A stretch of DNA of 64,000 nt from Planctomycetota bacterium (lineage in GTDB: Bacteria > Planctomycetota > UBA1135 > UBA2386). Both the position numbers and the translations under genes were made by a program. How positions within the stretch are numbered: position 1 is the first letter of the stretch; every line of letters starts with the position of its first letter. This document shows, piece by piece, positions 22,897 to 32,180 of this stretch. Location: positions 682,001 through 746,000 of the forward strand of contig JADJWQ010000001.1 of the NCBI GenBank assembly GCA_016716265.1, in the 5' to 3' direction. Below the pieces are notes generated by a model that had not been told where the DNA came from, ran no database searches, and saw only the letters and a list, made by a program, of their open reading frames with translations.

Positions 22897-23231
22897 CGTC
22901 AGCGAGCGAATCCGCAGGCGCGTCCGCGACGGCGGGACCACCGCAGTGTCCAACGGGCCGTCGCGCCGCCTCGCGTCGCGCGCATCAGGCGCACGGCGGG
23001 AGAGAGCGACGACTCCGGCGACCGCCAGGGCGAGGATGGCGCCCCGGGCGGAGCTGCTGGTCGTGGTCCGCGAAACGGGTCCGCGAGGGGTTCGGAGATC
23101 GCTGTGCTGTCGAGAGGGAGGGGTCTTCGGAGGTATCGGGCCGGATTCTAGGTAGCCTCGGTACCCAGGGTCAAGGCAGGAACCGACCCTGCTTCCCGCC
23201 GGCCCCGAGGTCCCGACCGCCGGCCCGCACG

Positions 23232-23864
23232 ATGCCACCATCCGATTCCGAGCCCCCGTTGATCGTCGGCCTGTGCGGGGGCGTCGCCAGCGGCAAGTCG
23301 ACGATCGCGCGGCTGTTCGAGGAGCACGGCTTGGAGCGTATCGACGCCGACGCGATCGCCCGGGCGGTGTCCGCCGAGCCCGCCGTGCTGCAGGCGATCG
23401 AGGCGCGCTTCGGGCGCGCTGCGCTCGACCCGGCGGGGACAGCGCTCGACCGCGCGGCGCTCGGCCGCCTCGTGTTCGCCGACGCCGCGGCGCGGCGCGA
23501 TCTCGAGGCGATCACGCACCCGCGGATCCGCGTGCGGATCGAGGCCGCGCTCGCGGCTGCGCGCGCGTCCGGGCGACCGGTCGTCCTCGACGTGCCGCTC
23601 CTGTTCGAAGGAGGATTGTGGGAGCGTTGCGACGAGATCGGCTTCGTCGACGTGCCCGACGCCGTGCGCGGCGCGCGCGCCGCGGCCCGCGGCTGGGACG
23701 CCGGGGAGCTGGCGAGGCGCGAGGCAGCCCAACTTCCACTCGCTGTGAAAAGGTCCCGATCGACGTTTATCATCAGCGCCGCCGGGCCGGTCGAGTACTC
23801 GCGTCGCCAGGTGGCCCGGTTGATCGCATCGTGGCGTGCCGCTGGCCGCCTCCCCGGGCGGTGA
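23232..23864 (+). CDS. coaE: Dephospho-CoA kinase
   Basis: 210 residues from ATG (23232-23234). Begins with the P-loop strand LIVGLCGGVASGKSTIARLF (GGVASGKST), followed by IDADAIARAV, the family's Asp-Ala-Asp substrate motif, ITHPRIRVRIE, and VLDVPLLFEGGLWERCD. It catalyses ATP-dependent phosphorylation of dephospho-CoA, the last step of coenzyme A synthesis, in the cytoplasm. Length is normal. It stands immediately upstream of rho in the same direction, an arrangement common in Planctomycetota. Confidence 0.93.
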   Translation: MPPSDSEPPLIVGLCGGVASGKSTIARLFEEHGLERIDADAIARAVSAEPAVLQAIEARFGRAALDPAGTALDRAALGRLVFADAAARRDLEAITHPRIRVRIEAALAAARASGRPVVLDVPLLFEGGLWERCDEIGFVDVPDAVRGARAAARGWDAGELARREAAQLPLAVKRSRSTFIISAAGPVEYSRRQVARLIASWRAAGRLPGR

Positions 23865-23888
23865 GAGGTCGGTCGACTCCGGCGGAGC

Positions 23889-24000
23889 GCCTCGCTGCCG
23901 CCGCGCCTCGCTGTCGATCCGCCTCGCTGTCGATCCGCCTCGCTGTCGATCCGACTCGCTGTCGATCTGCCTCGCTGTCGATCCGTCTCGCACGCGGTCC
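23889..24000. repeat. 16-bp tandem repeat array in the rho leader
   Basis: Seven consecutive 16-bp units; units 23905-23920, 23921-23936, 23937-23952 and 23969-23984 are identical (GCCTCGCTGTCGATCC), 23953-23968 differs at two bases, and the outer two (23889, 23985) are degenerate. The array ends 83 bases before the rho start codon and begins 25 bases after coaE stops. Confidence 0.85.
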
Positions 24001-24082
24001 GCGCCACGCCCTCGCCAGCGCGGTCCGCACCTGCACTCCCTCGTCCGCTCGCCCCGCAGGCGGCCGCACCCGCCTCCAGCCG

Positions 24083-25525
24083 ATGTCCAAGTCGCGTCCC
24101 CCCCAACGGGCGCGCACGCGCCCGCCGCGTGCCCCCGCCTCCACTCCACCCGAGCTGATCGTGAGCCCTGATTCCCCGGCTGGTGACGTCGACGATCCCC
24201 AGATTGGCGGTGATCGCCAGGGCGATCGCAACGCGGTCTACGAGCGCGCCAAGAAGGCCGACTACGAGATCCCACGCCTGCAGGCGATGCCGATGGCGGA
24301 CCTGATGGAGCTCGCCGCGCGCACCGGCGTGACCGACACGGTCGGCCTGACCAAGCAGGAGCTGATCTTCCAGATCCTGCGCCAGAAGGTGACGAGCCAG
24401 GGCCTCGGCTGGGGCGAGGGCACGCTCGACATCCTCCCCGACGGCTTCGGGTTCCTGCGCTCGCGTCGCTACAACTACATGGCCGGCCCGGACGACATCT
24501 ACGTGTCGCCGAGCCAGATCCGGCGCCTGAACCTCAAGCAGGGGCACGAGCTCGCCGGCCCCGTGCGTCCGCCGAAGGACGGCGAGAAGTACTTCGCGCT
24601 GCTGCATGTCGAGGCGATCGACGGGCAGCCGGTCGAGACCCTGCGCGAGCGGATCCCGTTCGAGGACCTGACGCCGCTGCTGCCGTCGACGCGGCTCCTG
24701 CTGGACCACGAGGGCGCCGGCATCGACGTGCGACTGATCGACCTGCTCGCGCCGATGGGGCGCGGGCAGCGCGCGCTCGTGCTGTCGCCGCCTCACTCGG
24801 GGCGCAATGCGCTGCTGATCCACCTCGCGCAGGCGATCCTGGAGAGCAACGACGACGTCTACGTGATCCTGCTGCTGCTCGACGAGCGCCCCGAGGAGGT
24901 CACCGAGGCGGTCCGCGCGACCGGTCCGGATCACCGCCGCGAGGTCGTCGCGTCGACCTTCGACGAGCCGGCCTCGCGACACGTGTCGCTCGCCGACATG
25001 GTGCTGCACAAGGCGCGTCGCATGGTCGAGTCGCACCGCCATGTCGTGCTGCTGGTCGACTCGCTGACCAGCCTCGTGCGCGCCTACAACACCGAGGTCC
25101 CGCCGTCGGGGAAGCTGCTGGCCGCGGGCCTCGACGCAACGGCGCTGCTGGAGCCCAAGCGCCTGTTCGGCGCCGCGCGCAACATCGAGGAGGGCGGCTC
25201 GCTGACGGTCATCGCGATCGCGTCGACCGACACCGGCTCGCGGACGGATGGCGTGATCGCCGACGAGTTCCGCGGCAAGGGCAACTGCGAGATCGTGCTC
25301 GACGAGCGGCTCGCGGGCCTGCACGTCTACCCGGCGCTCGACGTGTTCGCGACCGGCACGCGCCGCGAGGACAGCCTGCTGTCGCCCGCGGATCTCGAGC
25401 GCCTGCGCCGGCTGCGCAAGGACATCGAGCGCGACTCGCTGCGCGACAGCCTCGAGGCGCTCATCGAGCGCGTACGGTCGACCCCGGGCAATCGAGCGCT
25501 GCTCGACAGCTACGACGCGAGCTGA
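24083..25525 (+). CDS. rho: Transcription termination factor Rho with a degenerate P-loop
   Basis: 480 residues from ATG (24083-24085); the open frame continues upstream only through repeats. Residues 1-55 are a Pro/Arg-rich extension. The Rho_N domain is at about 63-108, and the RNA-binding cold-shock domain at 113-185 has LDILPDGFGFLRS and DDIYVSPSQIRR. The ATPase core has LLAPMGRGQRALVLSPP, catalytic LLLDERPEEVTEA, VVASTFDEPASRHV, Walker B LLVDSL (D326), the Q-loop KLLAAGLDATAL, and arginine finger GTRRED. The P-loop, PPKAGKT in E. coli (K181, K184, T185), is PPHSGRN here (236-242), so both lysines and the threonine are replaced. Position next to coaE suggests it is the main rho, but ATPase activity must be altered or the protein may act differently. 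Confidence 0.88.
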   Translation: MSKSRPPQRARTRPPRAPASTPPELIVSPDSPAGDVDDPQIGGDRQGDRNAVYERAKKADYEIPRLQAMPMADLMELAARTGVTDTVGLTKQELIFQILRQKVTSQGLGWGEGTLDILPDGFGFLRSRRYNYMAGPDDIYVSPSQIRRLNLKQGHELAGPVRPPKDGEKYFALLHVEAIDGQPVETLRERIPFEDLTPLLPSTRLLLDHEGAGIDVRLIDLLAPMGRGQRALVLSPPHSGRNALLIHLAQAILESNDDVYVILLLLDERPEEVTEAVRATGPDHRREVVASTFDEPASRHVSLADMVLHKARRMVESHRHVVLLVDSLTSLVRAYNTEVPPSGKLLAAGLDATALLEPKRLFGAARNIEEGGSLTVIAIASTDTGSRTDGVIADEFRGKGNCEIVLDERLAGLHVYPALDVFATGTRREDSLLSPADLERLRRLRKDIERDSLRDSLEALIERVRSTPGNRALLDSYDAS

Positions 25526-25579
25526 TGCGCTGCCGCCGCCGCAGCCCGGATCGACGCCAGACCGGCGGCAGGTGATCCC

Positions 25580-27781
25580 GTGCGCCGCCACCGGATCCTC
25601 GTCGCGCTCGCCATTGTCGCGCCCGCGGTCGCGAGCCTGCTCGCGTTCGGCGACACGCTCGCGGGAGGGCTGCTATCCGACGACTACCTGCTGAACGTCT
25701 ACCGGCTGCGCGGCGGAGACGGGCTCGGCGTCGACTGGAGCGTGCCGTTCGCCGATCTCGCGCGCCCCTGGCTGGGCTTCGGGGCGCCGTTCTACCGGCC
25801 GCTGCTGTCGTTCACGTTCGCGATCGATCTCGCGCGCGGCGGCGCCGACCCGACCGCGCTGCACCAGACCAACCTGCTGCTGCACGCGCTCGTCACGTCC
25901 GCGGGCGCGCTGCTGTGCGCGCTGCACGCCCCCGCGCCGCGGCGCGCGCTGGCGGCGCTGCTCGGCGGTGTGCTGATCGCCGTGCACCCGGTCGCCGTCG
26001 AGCCGGTCGCGTGGATCGCGGCACGCAATTCCGGCCTCGAGGTCGCCGTGCGCACGCTCGCGCTCGCCGCGTTCGCGGTACATCTGCGCTCGCGGAGCCG
26101 CGCGAGCGGCATCGCCAGCTTCACTTTCGCAGCGCTCGCGCTGAGCGCGAAGGAGTCGGCGATCGTGTTGCCGGTGGCGTTCGTCGCGCTCGATCTGCTG
26201 CACCGACCGCGGCGGCGCCTGCGCGAACGCGCCGTGCTGCACGCGCGCTACGTGCCGCTGTGGGTCGGCTACGCCGGGCTGCGCATCGCCCTGCTCGGCA
26301 CGTTCGCGGGCGACGGCGGCAGTGCCGGGCCGCGCGACGCGGCGACGCTGGCATCCAACGCGCTCGGCAAGGTGGCGGCACTGCTGACTCCGCACCTCGC
26401 CGCGCGGACGGCCGCTTTCGACGCGGTGACGATCATCGGCGTCGCCGCCGGCGCGGCGCTCCTCGCGCTCGCGCTCGCGCGGCGGCCGGCGCTCACGCTG
26501 GTCGCGCTGGGCTGGGCGGCGCTCGACGTGGCCCCCACGTTCGCGCTGCGGATGCAGGGCGGCTTCGGTGGCAGCCGGCTGATCTACGGCGCATTGCCGG
26601 CGCTCGCGGTCGCGACCTGCGCGCTGCCGCTGCGGACCCGCGGCAACGGAGCGGCCGGGGCGCGCACGCCGCTGTGGCTCGCGGTCCTCGTCGCGCTGTT
26701 CGCCGCGACGCTCGTTCCACTCGCACGCTCGCGCAGCGACGACTACCGGCAGGCGTGGTCCGCGATGCGCGCCGCGACCGCCGAGCTCGCACCGCTCGCG
26801 GCCGCCGCGTCCCGCGACCATCCGCTCGCGATCGCGGCGATGCCCCAGGCGACCGCACCCGGGCTGCCACCCTGCAATCCGAACGCGTGGTTCCCGTTCG
26901 TCGAGCGCCCCCAGCAGCCGGTCGACGCACCGATGGTGTCGCTCGGCTTCGTGACGGTGGAGGTGCCCGGCAGCGAGTCCCTGCTCGGCGATCCCGGCAC
27001 CGTGCGGGCACTGCGCGCCGCCGGCGCGACGATCGCGTCGTGGGACGCCGCCAACGACCGCTTCCTGACGCGCGGGCCGACGCCGGCGCCGACCGCCCTG
27101 CCACCGCTGCGCACCACGCCGGAGGGCGGCATCTGGCGTGCGCGCTTCGCGACCGCGGTCGACGCCGAAGCGGTCGAGCAGGTGACGATCGTCGCCGAGC
27201 TACCGGCCGGCTCGAACGGCGACGCGCGGCTGTCGTGGTTCACGCTCGACCCGAACCTGCCGCTGCCGTACGCGCTCGAAGGCGTGTCCTTCGCGGTCCC
27301 GACCGCGGGCCCGGCCGACCACCGCGCGACGCTGGTGGTCGACCTCACCCGCGAGCTCGGCCCGACCGCGCTCGCGACGATCGGTCTGCCGATCCAGGGC
27401 TTCGTGCTGCGGCTGCCGGACGGCGCGCGGCTGCTCGAGCTGACCGCGGAGTCGCGCCTGCCGGAGCTGCCCGCGCCGTTCCCAGCCGCCGCGGCAGCGC
27501 TCGACTTCGCCGACCTCGCCGCGGCGTTCCGCGCGCCGGCCGAGCTCGCCGCCGGCACCCGGTTGCGGCTCGCGCTGCTCGACCCGATGTCGGCGCACGT
27601 CATCGAGATCTCCGCCGGCGTGCCGCTCGCGTTCGACGACCGGCTCCGCACCGGCCTGGCGACGGCGCTGCGACTGTCGCGCGCCGGCTACGTCGCCTGC
27701 TATCTCGAAGCGCGCGCACCGCAGGGGCGCGCCGGGCACGCGCGGTCACCGCTCGTCGCGCTGCGACTGACGGGCCGGTGA
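25580..27781 (+). CDS. Large integral membrane protein, glycosyltransferase-39/TMTC-like
   Basis: 733 residues from GTG (25580-25582). The N-terminal 400 residues hold about ten membrane segments. Early signatures are LLSDDYLLNVYR, resembling the Asp-Asp/Asp-Glu loop of GT39/PMT-type enzymes, FYRPLLSFTFAID, and HPVAVEPVAWIAARN, the HP-x-x-x-E-x-V-A-W pattern of TMTC-type O-mannosyltransferases. The C-terminal 300 residues are a soluble beta-rich domain, probably outside the cytoplasm. Likely role: sugar transfer from a lipid-linked donor to exported protein or lipid, by similarity of motif only. It follows rho by 54 bases and is convergent with the protease gene. Confidence 0.72.
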   Translation: MRRHRILVALAIVAPAVASLLAFGDTLAGGLLSDDYLLNVYRLRGGDGLGVDWSVPFADLARPWLGFGAPFYRPLLSFTFAIDLARGGADPTALHQTNLLLHALVTSAGALLCALHAPAPRRALAALLGGVLIAVHPVAVEPVAWIAARNSGLEVAVRTLALAAFAVHLRSRSRASGIASFTFAALALSAKESAIVLPVAFVALDLLHRPRRRLRERAVLHARYVPLWVGYAGLRIALLGTFAGDGGSAGPRDAATLASNALGKVAALLTPHLAARTAAFDAVTIIGVAAGAALLALALARRPALTLVALGWAALDVAPTFALRMQGGFGGSRLIYGALPALAVATCALPLRTRGNGAAGARTPLWLAVLVALFAATLVPLARSRSDDYRQAWSAMRAATAELAPLAAAASRDHPLAIAAMPQATAPGLPPCNPNAWFPFVERPQQPVDAPMVSLGFVTVEVPGSESLLGDPGTVRALRAAGATIASWDAANDRFLTRGPTPAPTALPPLRTTPEGGIWRARFATAVDAEAVEQVTIVAELPAGSNGDARLSWFTLDPNLPLPYALEGVSFAVPTAGPADHRATLVVDLTRELGPTALATIGLPIQGFVLRLPDGARLLELTAESRLPELPAPFPAAAAALDFADLAAAFRAPAELAAGTRLRLALLDPMSAHVIEISAGVPLAFDDRLRTGLATALRLSRAGYVACYLEARAPQGRAGHARSPLVALRLTGR

Positions 27782-27798
27782 CCGCGCAGCGCGGTCAC
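27778..27798. terminator. Bidirectional hairpin spanning two convergent stop codons
   Basis: GTGACCGCG (27778-27786) pairs perfectly with CGCGGTCAC (27790-27798) around a 3-nt loop. The left arm contains the stop of the plus-strand gene, and the right arm contains part of the stop of the minus-strand protease gene. Confidence 0.6.
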
Positions 27799-29522
27799 AG
27801 CACCGTGACGCGGAACACCTCGGTCGCCGCCGTGGTGTCGTTGCTCGTGTCGGCGTCGGACGTGACGAGGCGCACGCCGACGTAGTGGGTGCCGGTGCCG
27901 AGCGAAGTCGGCACGGTGACGGTCACCGTCCGCGAGTCGACGTCGATCGAGTCGATCGTCGGCGAGAGCACGTAGACGATCGGCATCGCGCGCGCGTCGT
28001 AGGTGGAGATGAAGTCGTTGGTCGAGAAGCGCACCTCGTAGCTGAACGACGACGTGAAGTCGGTGCGGCCGTAGTTCAGGATCTTGAAGCTGACCGCGAC
28101 CGAGCCACCGCGGGTCACCGTCGTCGACGGCAGGTCGACGGCGAACGGTACGAGGTCCGCTCCCGATGGGCGCGCATCGCGCAGGAAGTCCTGCAGCGCT
28201 TCGAACTTGTCCTCGCCGAGGCGCACGATGTCCGATACGTCTCCGTGCCAGACGGTCCAGGTGCCGTGCGACATCACGCCGTGCACGTAGCGGCTGCCGT
28301 CATTGATGTAGTAGTAGCCGCTGCCGCTCTCGCCACCGTAGCCGCGCAGCCAGAAGCGCGTCTCGAGGCTCGTCGGGCAGTAGTCGAACTGGCCGCTGCG
28401 CCAATACATGTCGTTGCCGGTGTAGGAGCCCTCGACCGGATACGAGCCCGAGTACCAGGTGTTGTCCTTGTACTTCGAGCAGCTCGACGACCAGCCGTAG
28501 CCGAACCAGGAGGTCAGCCCGCCGATCGGGCGGTCGAGGCGGATGATCGCGATGTCGTGCTTGAACGTCCGGCTCGACACCCAGTCGCTCCAGATCAGCA
28601 CGGGGTCACCGCGGACCCAGGTCGCGCTGCCGAATGGCGCGGGATCGCTGCGATCGTCGTCGTACGCCGGCGTCACGGTGATCGAGTCGGCGTAGCCGCC
28701 GAGATCGTGGTCGTAGACGCAGTGGCCGGCCGTGATCACGTGGTAGGGGTCGATCAGCGCGCCCGAGCCCTGCCAGGTCGAGCTGCTGCCGGGGAAGCTC
28801 ATCTGCAGCCGGCAGTTCATCCGGTACGGGTAGTCGTCCGAGGTCGACGACGACAGCGACGACAGCCCCGACATCTCCGGCGGCGGCCCCTCGGGGGTCA
28901 GCGGCGGACTGCCGACGATGCGGCCCGGGCGCTGTCCTTCGACCGCACCGGTGCCGTTCTCCAGCATCCACACCGACAGCTTCAGCTCACCGGGGCGCGC
29001 GCCCTGCGAGATGGCGACCGGCGCGCGGTCGTCGGGTGGTTCCTGCTGGTCGGGGACGCGCGGAAGACCATCGACCCGCGGATCGACGCGGTTCGGGTCG
29101 CGCAGCAGCCGGCGCTCGCCGTCGCGGTCACCGAACACCTGGAACGGCGCGACGAGGCGCGTGCCCTGCGGCCGCGCGGTCAGCACCTGGCCGAAGAACG
29201 GGATCTGGTCCTGGATCCCGACCGGCAGCGGCAGCGCCAGCTGCGAGCGACCGGCGGGGCCGAACGGCTGCAGCGGCACGACGATCGCCTCGCCGAGGTC
29301 CAGCTCGAGCTGGCCGGCGATGCCGGCGAACCGGACCGGCGGGACCAGGCGCGGGGCCAGCATCAGGACCGGCGTCTCGCCGGTGTCGCCGCGCATCTCG
29401 ATGCGCAGCCGGTCGAGCGGCCGCGGCCGGTGCGGTCCCGGCGGGACCTCCTGCGCGGCGAGGTGGGTGACGGCGGCGAGCGCCAGGGTCAGGGTCAGCG
29501 GGCGTGCGAACTTCTGCTCCAT
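27795..29522 (-). CDS. Secreted trypsin-like (V8-type) serine protease with a CARDB-like domain
   Basis: 575 residues from the ATG at 29520-29522; GGAGG lies five bases upstream of it, so this ATG is preferred over the adjacent one at 29525. Signal peptide MEQKFARPLTLTLALAAV. A Pro-rich region to about 220 precedes the protease: GSGALIDPYHVITAGHCVYD (catalytic His), TFKHDIAIIRLDRPIGG (Asp), and GYGGESGSGYYYIN (nucleophile serine in GESGSG). It resembles glutamyl endopeptidase/V8 proteases. From about 465 on, DLVPFAVDLPSTTVTRGGSV begins a CARDB-like beta domain with paired-strand spacing. Likely exported; specificity unknown. Confidence 0.85.
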   Translation of the reverse strand: MEQKFARPLTLTLALAAVTHLAAQEVPPGPHRPRPLDRLRIEMRGDTGETPVLMLAPRLVPPVRFAGIAGQLELDLGEAIVVPLQPFGPAGRSQLALPLPVGIQDQIPFFGQVLTARPQGTRLVAPFQVFGDRDGERRLLRDPNRVDPRVDGLPRVPDQQEPPDDRAPVAISQGARPGELKLSVWMLENGTGAVEGQRPGRIVGSPPLTPEGPPPEMSGLSSLSSSTSDDYPYRMNCRLQMSFPGSSSTWQGSGALIDPYHVITAGHCVYDHDLGGYADSITVTPAYDDDRSDPAPFGSATWVRGDPVLIWSDWVSSRTFKHDIAIIRLDRPIGGLTSWFGYGWSSSCSKYKDNTWYSGSYPVEGSYTGNDMYWRSGQFDYCPTSLETRFWLRGYGGESGSGYYYINDGSRYVHGVMSHGTWTVWHGDVSDIVRLGEDKFEALQDFLRDARPSGADLVPFAVDLPSTTVTRGGSVAVSFKILNYGRTDFTSSFSYEVRFSTNDFISTYDARAMPIVYVLSPTIDSIDVDSRTVTVTVPTSLGTGTHYVGVRLVTSDADTSNDTTAATEVFRVTVL

Positions 29523-29636
29523 CATGTCCTCCGGTGTCGGGATCACCGGTCGGAGCAGCGTGCGCGCACCGCCGTCACACGAGGCGAGCACGATTCCCGC
29601 GTGCGGCCCCACCGCGCGTGGGAGCCGGCCGCGGCG

Positions 29637-30164
29637 TCACTGCAGCGCGACGAGCACGGCGGAGGAGAACGCGAAACCGGTGCTCGGCTGCGGTGGGGTC
29701 CCGATCGCGGCCATCGCCTGGAACACCAGCATCACGCCGGTCGCCGAGGCCGGCGTCGGCAGGCTGCGCACGGCGAAGCCGTCGTAGCAGAAGCGCGCCC
29801 CGTTGGGTTGATCGATGGTCCCGGCGAGCACCGGCAGCAGCGGTGCCGACAGGACCAGCGCGTTCCAGATACCGGGCACCCGCAGACACGACGCGCCGGC
29901 CGGCGCGACGGCGATCGCGAAGGGTGCTCCGAGCGGTGCGCGCACGGTGAACTGCAGCGGTGCACCGGCGGGGGTATCGAGCCGCCGCGGCGTGCAGTCG
30001 AAGCCCCAGCACACGTCGCCGGCGGCCGCGACCGGCCCGGCGATCACGAAGCCGAGCTCACCGAAGCGGATCTGGGCGCGCGCAGGCGTCGCGACGGACA
30101 CCGCGACGAGCAGCGCGAGGGCGACCAGAGCAGGGCGGAGCGAGGCAGGGACGGGAGCCGACAT
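29637..30164 (-). CDS. Small secreted protein of unknown function
   Basis: 175 residues from ATG (30162-30164). Signal peptide: PALVALALLVAVSVATPARAQ, with an Ala-x-Ala cleavage site. The mature part is beta-rich with cysteines in VCWGFDCTPRRL, GASCLRVPG and ARFCYDGF, suggesting disulphides outside the cytoplasm. The pattern of an exported beta protein ending in a hydrophobic strand (FAFSSAVLVALQ) recurs in several proteins of this window. No domain is recognised. It precedes the protease gene in the same direction, with a 114-base gap. Confidence 0.68.
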   Translation of the reverse strand: MSAPVPASLRPALVALALLVAVSVATPARAQIRFGELGFVIAGPVAAAGDVCWGFDCTPRRLDTPAGAPLQFTVRAPLGAPFAIAVAPAGASCLRVPGIWNALVLSAPLLPVLAGTIDQPNGARFCYDGFAVRSLPTPASATGVMLVFQAMAAIGTPPQPSTGFAFSSAVLVALQ

Positions 30165-30416
30165 CGCGAGGATCCTCGCGGCGCGGGCGGGGGCAGCGCG
30201 CCGATGCAGCGCAACGTACCGCGCCCGACCAGCGCAGCGGCCGGGGAAATCTCCGGACCGGAATTCGGTGTCGACCCGGGAGCGCCGCTCAGCGGCGCCC
30301 ACTGCGCGCCCGACGTCGACCGGCAAAGCGACGTCTCTCCGGGGATGCCCACGCGGCACCCCGGCGGCATCGCGCCGTGCGGCTGGCACGGACGCCCGAG
30401 CGCGCGGGCCGGCGGG

Positions 30417-31547
30417 TCACGAGCGCCGGATCTGGCCGAGCAGCCACGCGAGGTGGTCGCGGTAGCCGAGCGGGTCCGCGTCGAACACGCGCCCGTGCTC
30501 GGCGTCCGGCGCGATCCACAGCTGCTTGCGGTCCGCGAGCGTCGGCAGCGCATCGAAGACGTCGCGCACGACGGCCGGCGGCATCCGGTCGTCGATCCCC
30601 GCGCCGATGATCAACACGGGCAGCTCCGGCGGCACCCCGCACAGCGCGTCGATCGGGCGCACCTCGTCGAGCGACACGTCGGAGAAGAACTCCAGCGCGG
30701 CGAGCGCGAGCGAGCGGAGCGGCTCCGGGAAGCGCAGGTGTCGACCGGCCCCGCTCGGGCTGCCCGCCCCGCCGAGCATCCGGGCCGCGGTGGCGGCCGC
30801 GGTGTCCATCGGTGCGTCGAGCACCAGCCCCGCCAATCCCTCGATGCGCGGTGCCGCGAGCGCCACCGCCGCACTGCCGAGGCTGACGCCGTAGAGCACG
30901 AGCGGCCGCGCCGCGCACTCCGGCCCGCGCGCGCGCGCCCACTCGGCAACCGCGACGACGTCGTCGCTCTCCCGCAGCCCGAACGTCGCCGGCGCACGCG
31001 TGCTGCCGCCGTGGTTGCGCATCTCGACGAGAATCACCTCGCAGCCGAGCTCCCGGAACATCCGTCCCGGCGTCTCGATCTCCAGCGCCCCGCGGAACAG
31101 CCCGTGCACGAGCACCGCGGTCGCCCGCGGTGGACCTGCGAGCACCGCCGGCACGACGAACGCGCGGACCACCACACCGTCGGACGACGGGACGTGCACG
31201 GCTCGGTCCCGCGCCGCCTGCGCCACCACGCGGTCGACGCTGTCGTCGCCCTCCCGCTCGTCGCGCAGCGTCTCCCGCGACTGCGCCAGCCAGCTGCCGT
31301 CGTCCGCGAGCCGCGGCCCCGCGTAGTCGCGCTCGTCGCCACGCGTGCCGACGAAACGCGAGCCCAGCCAACCGAACAGCACCGGGCTCGACAGCAACGC
31401 GTGCACGGGGACCGCGAGCGCGAGCACCAGGACCACAGTCCGCCAGCCCGGTCCCGGCCGGCCGAGCCCGAACCGGACGAACCGCAACAGCGCGAGGCCC
31501 AGGGCGGTGGCGAGCGTCAGCACCAGCGTGGCGAAGAGGATCGGCAT
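30417..31547 (-). CDS. Membrane-anchored alpha/beta hydrolase
   Basis: 376 residues from ATG (31545-31547). Two hydrophobic segments near the N-terminus (residues 1-20 and 37-55). The hydrolase core has TAVLVHGLFRGALEIE (oxyanion region HG), nucleophile elbow LYGVSLGSAAVALAA (G-x-S-x-G, catalytic Ser), LIIGAGIDDRMPP (catalytic Asp) and the terminal histidine in DAEHGRVFDADP. This matches BAAT/dipeptidyl-peptidase-like esterases of the serine aminopeptidase group. Substrate unknown; membrane anchoring suggests envelope lipids or peptides. It is divergent from feoA across about 295 bases that hold no recognisable gene. Confidence 0.83.
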   Translation of the reverse strand: MPILFATLVLTLATALGLALLRFVRFGLGRPGPGWRTVVLVLALAVPVHALLSSPVLFGWLGSRFVGTRGDERDYAGPRLADDGSWLAQSRETLRDEREGDDSVDRVVAQAARDRAVHVPSSDGVVVRAFVVPAVLAGPPRATAVLVHGLFRGALEIETPGRMFRELGCEVILVEMRNHGGSTRAPATFGLRESDDVVAVAEWARARGPECAARPLVLYGVSLGSAAVALAAPRIEGLAGLVLDAPMDTAAATAARMLGGAGSPSGAGRHLRFPEPLRSLALAALEFFSDVSLDEVRPIDALCGVPPELPVLIIGAGIDDRMPPAVVRDVFDALPTLADRKQLWIAPDAEHGRVFDADPLGYRDHLAWLLGQIRRS

Positions 31548-31842
31548 GGAGCAGCGGCCAGGATGCGGTCGCGACCCGCGGTCTCCAACGGACAGTTGAT
31601 CGACCGGACCGGAGCGGCGGGATCAGCGATGCGCTCGCGGACGCGCGGCCGGAGGACGAACACGAGCAGCGACCAGGGAAACATTCCTCCCAACGAGACG
31701 AAACGCCGGGGGAATGGCCGCATTGGCCCGATGCGGGACCCGGTTATCGAGATCGAGTCGCGGTTCCGACGGTCGCCCGGCTCCGCGGAGCCACTGCGCA
31801 CCGCACTTGAGACCCGATCGCAGCAAGCTAGACTCGCGCGCC

Positions 31843-32073
31843 ATGATCAGCATCGCGGACCTCGCGACCGCCGGCTCCGGCCGGTTGACCCGCCTGACCG
31901 GCGAGGGCGGGCACCGCCGTCGCCTGCTGGAGATGGGCTTCATCCCCGGCACGCCGATCCGGTTGGTTCGGCGGGTGGACGTCGGCGGGGTCCTCGAGCT
32001 GGAGCTGCGCGGCTGCCGGGTCACGCTGCGCACCGCGGAAGCGCAGCAGATCCTCGTCGAACCCCTCGACTGA
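31843..32073 (+). CDS. feoA: Ferrous iron transport protein A
   Basis: 76 residues from ATG (31843-31845). The SH3-like FeoA fold is clear: LTGEGGHRRRLLEMGFIPGTPIRLVRR, with the LLEMGFIPG core, ending in LRTAEAQQILVE. FeoA is a small cytoplasmic partner of FeoB in iron(II) uptake. It is followed by feoB 107 bases downstream in the same direction. The upstream divergent region would carry the promoter; no Fur box was recognised by eye. Confidence 0.92.
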   Translation: MISIADLATAGSGRLTRLTGEGGHRRRLLEMGFIPGTPIRLVRRVDVGGVLELELRGCRVTLRTAEAQQILVEPLD

Positions 32074-32180
32074 CGCGCGCGGGCGCCACCCTCCCGGCCG
32101 CGCCCGCGGACCCGGCCGACCGCCACCCAGTCCCGGTACCCGCGCCGGGACGCCGCTGAGGCACCTCGCGCGCGCTCTCG

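Larger units (their letters stand above)
22659..23231. other. Long divergent intergenic region with tandem repeats
   Basis: 573 bases between the coiled-coil gene (minus) and coaE (plus). Open frames here are low-complexity and shadow-like. The region holds two separate tandem arrays, 17-bp and 16-bp units (listed separately), and should contain both promoters. No RNA gene is recognised. Confidence 0.5.

Noticed and set aside
23889..24000. Possible CRISPR array
   Set aside because: Units are directly adjacent 16-mers without spacers, and no cas genes are present.
23273..24082. Rho N-terminal extension upstream of 24083
   Set aside because: The frame there is a shadow of coaE and the tandem repeats, with no Rho-like sequence.
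27885..32159. A 1,424-codon open frame on the plus strand
   Set aside because: It runs antisense to the protease, a secreted-protein gene and the hydrolase, is Arg/Ala/His-rich, and has no domain-like sequence; a GC-rich shadow frame.
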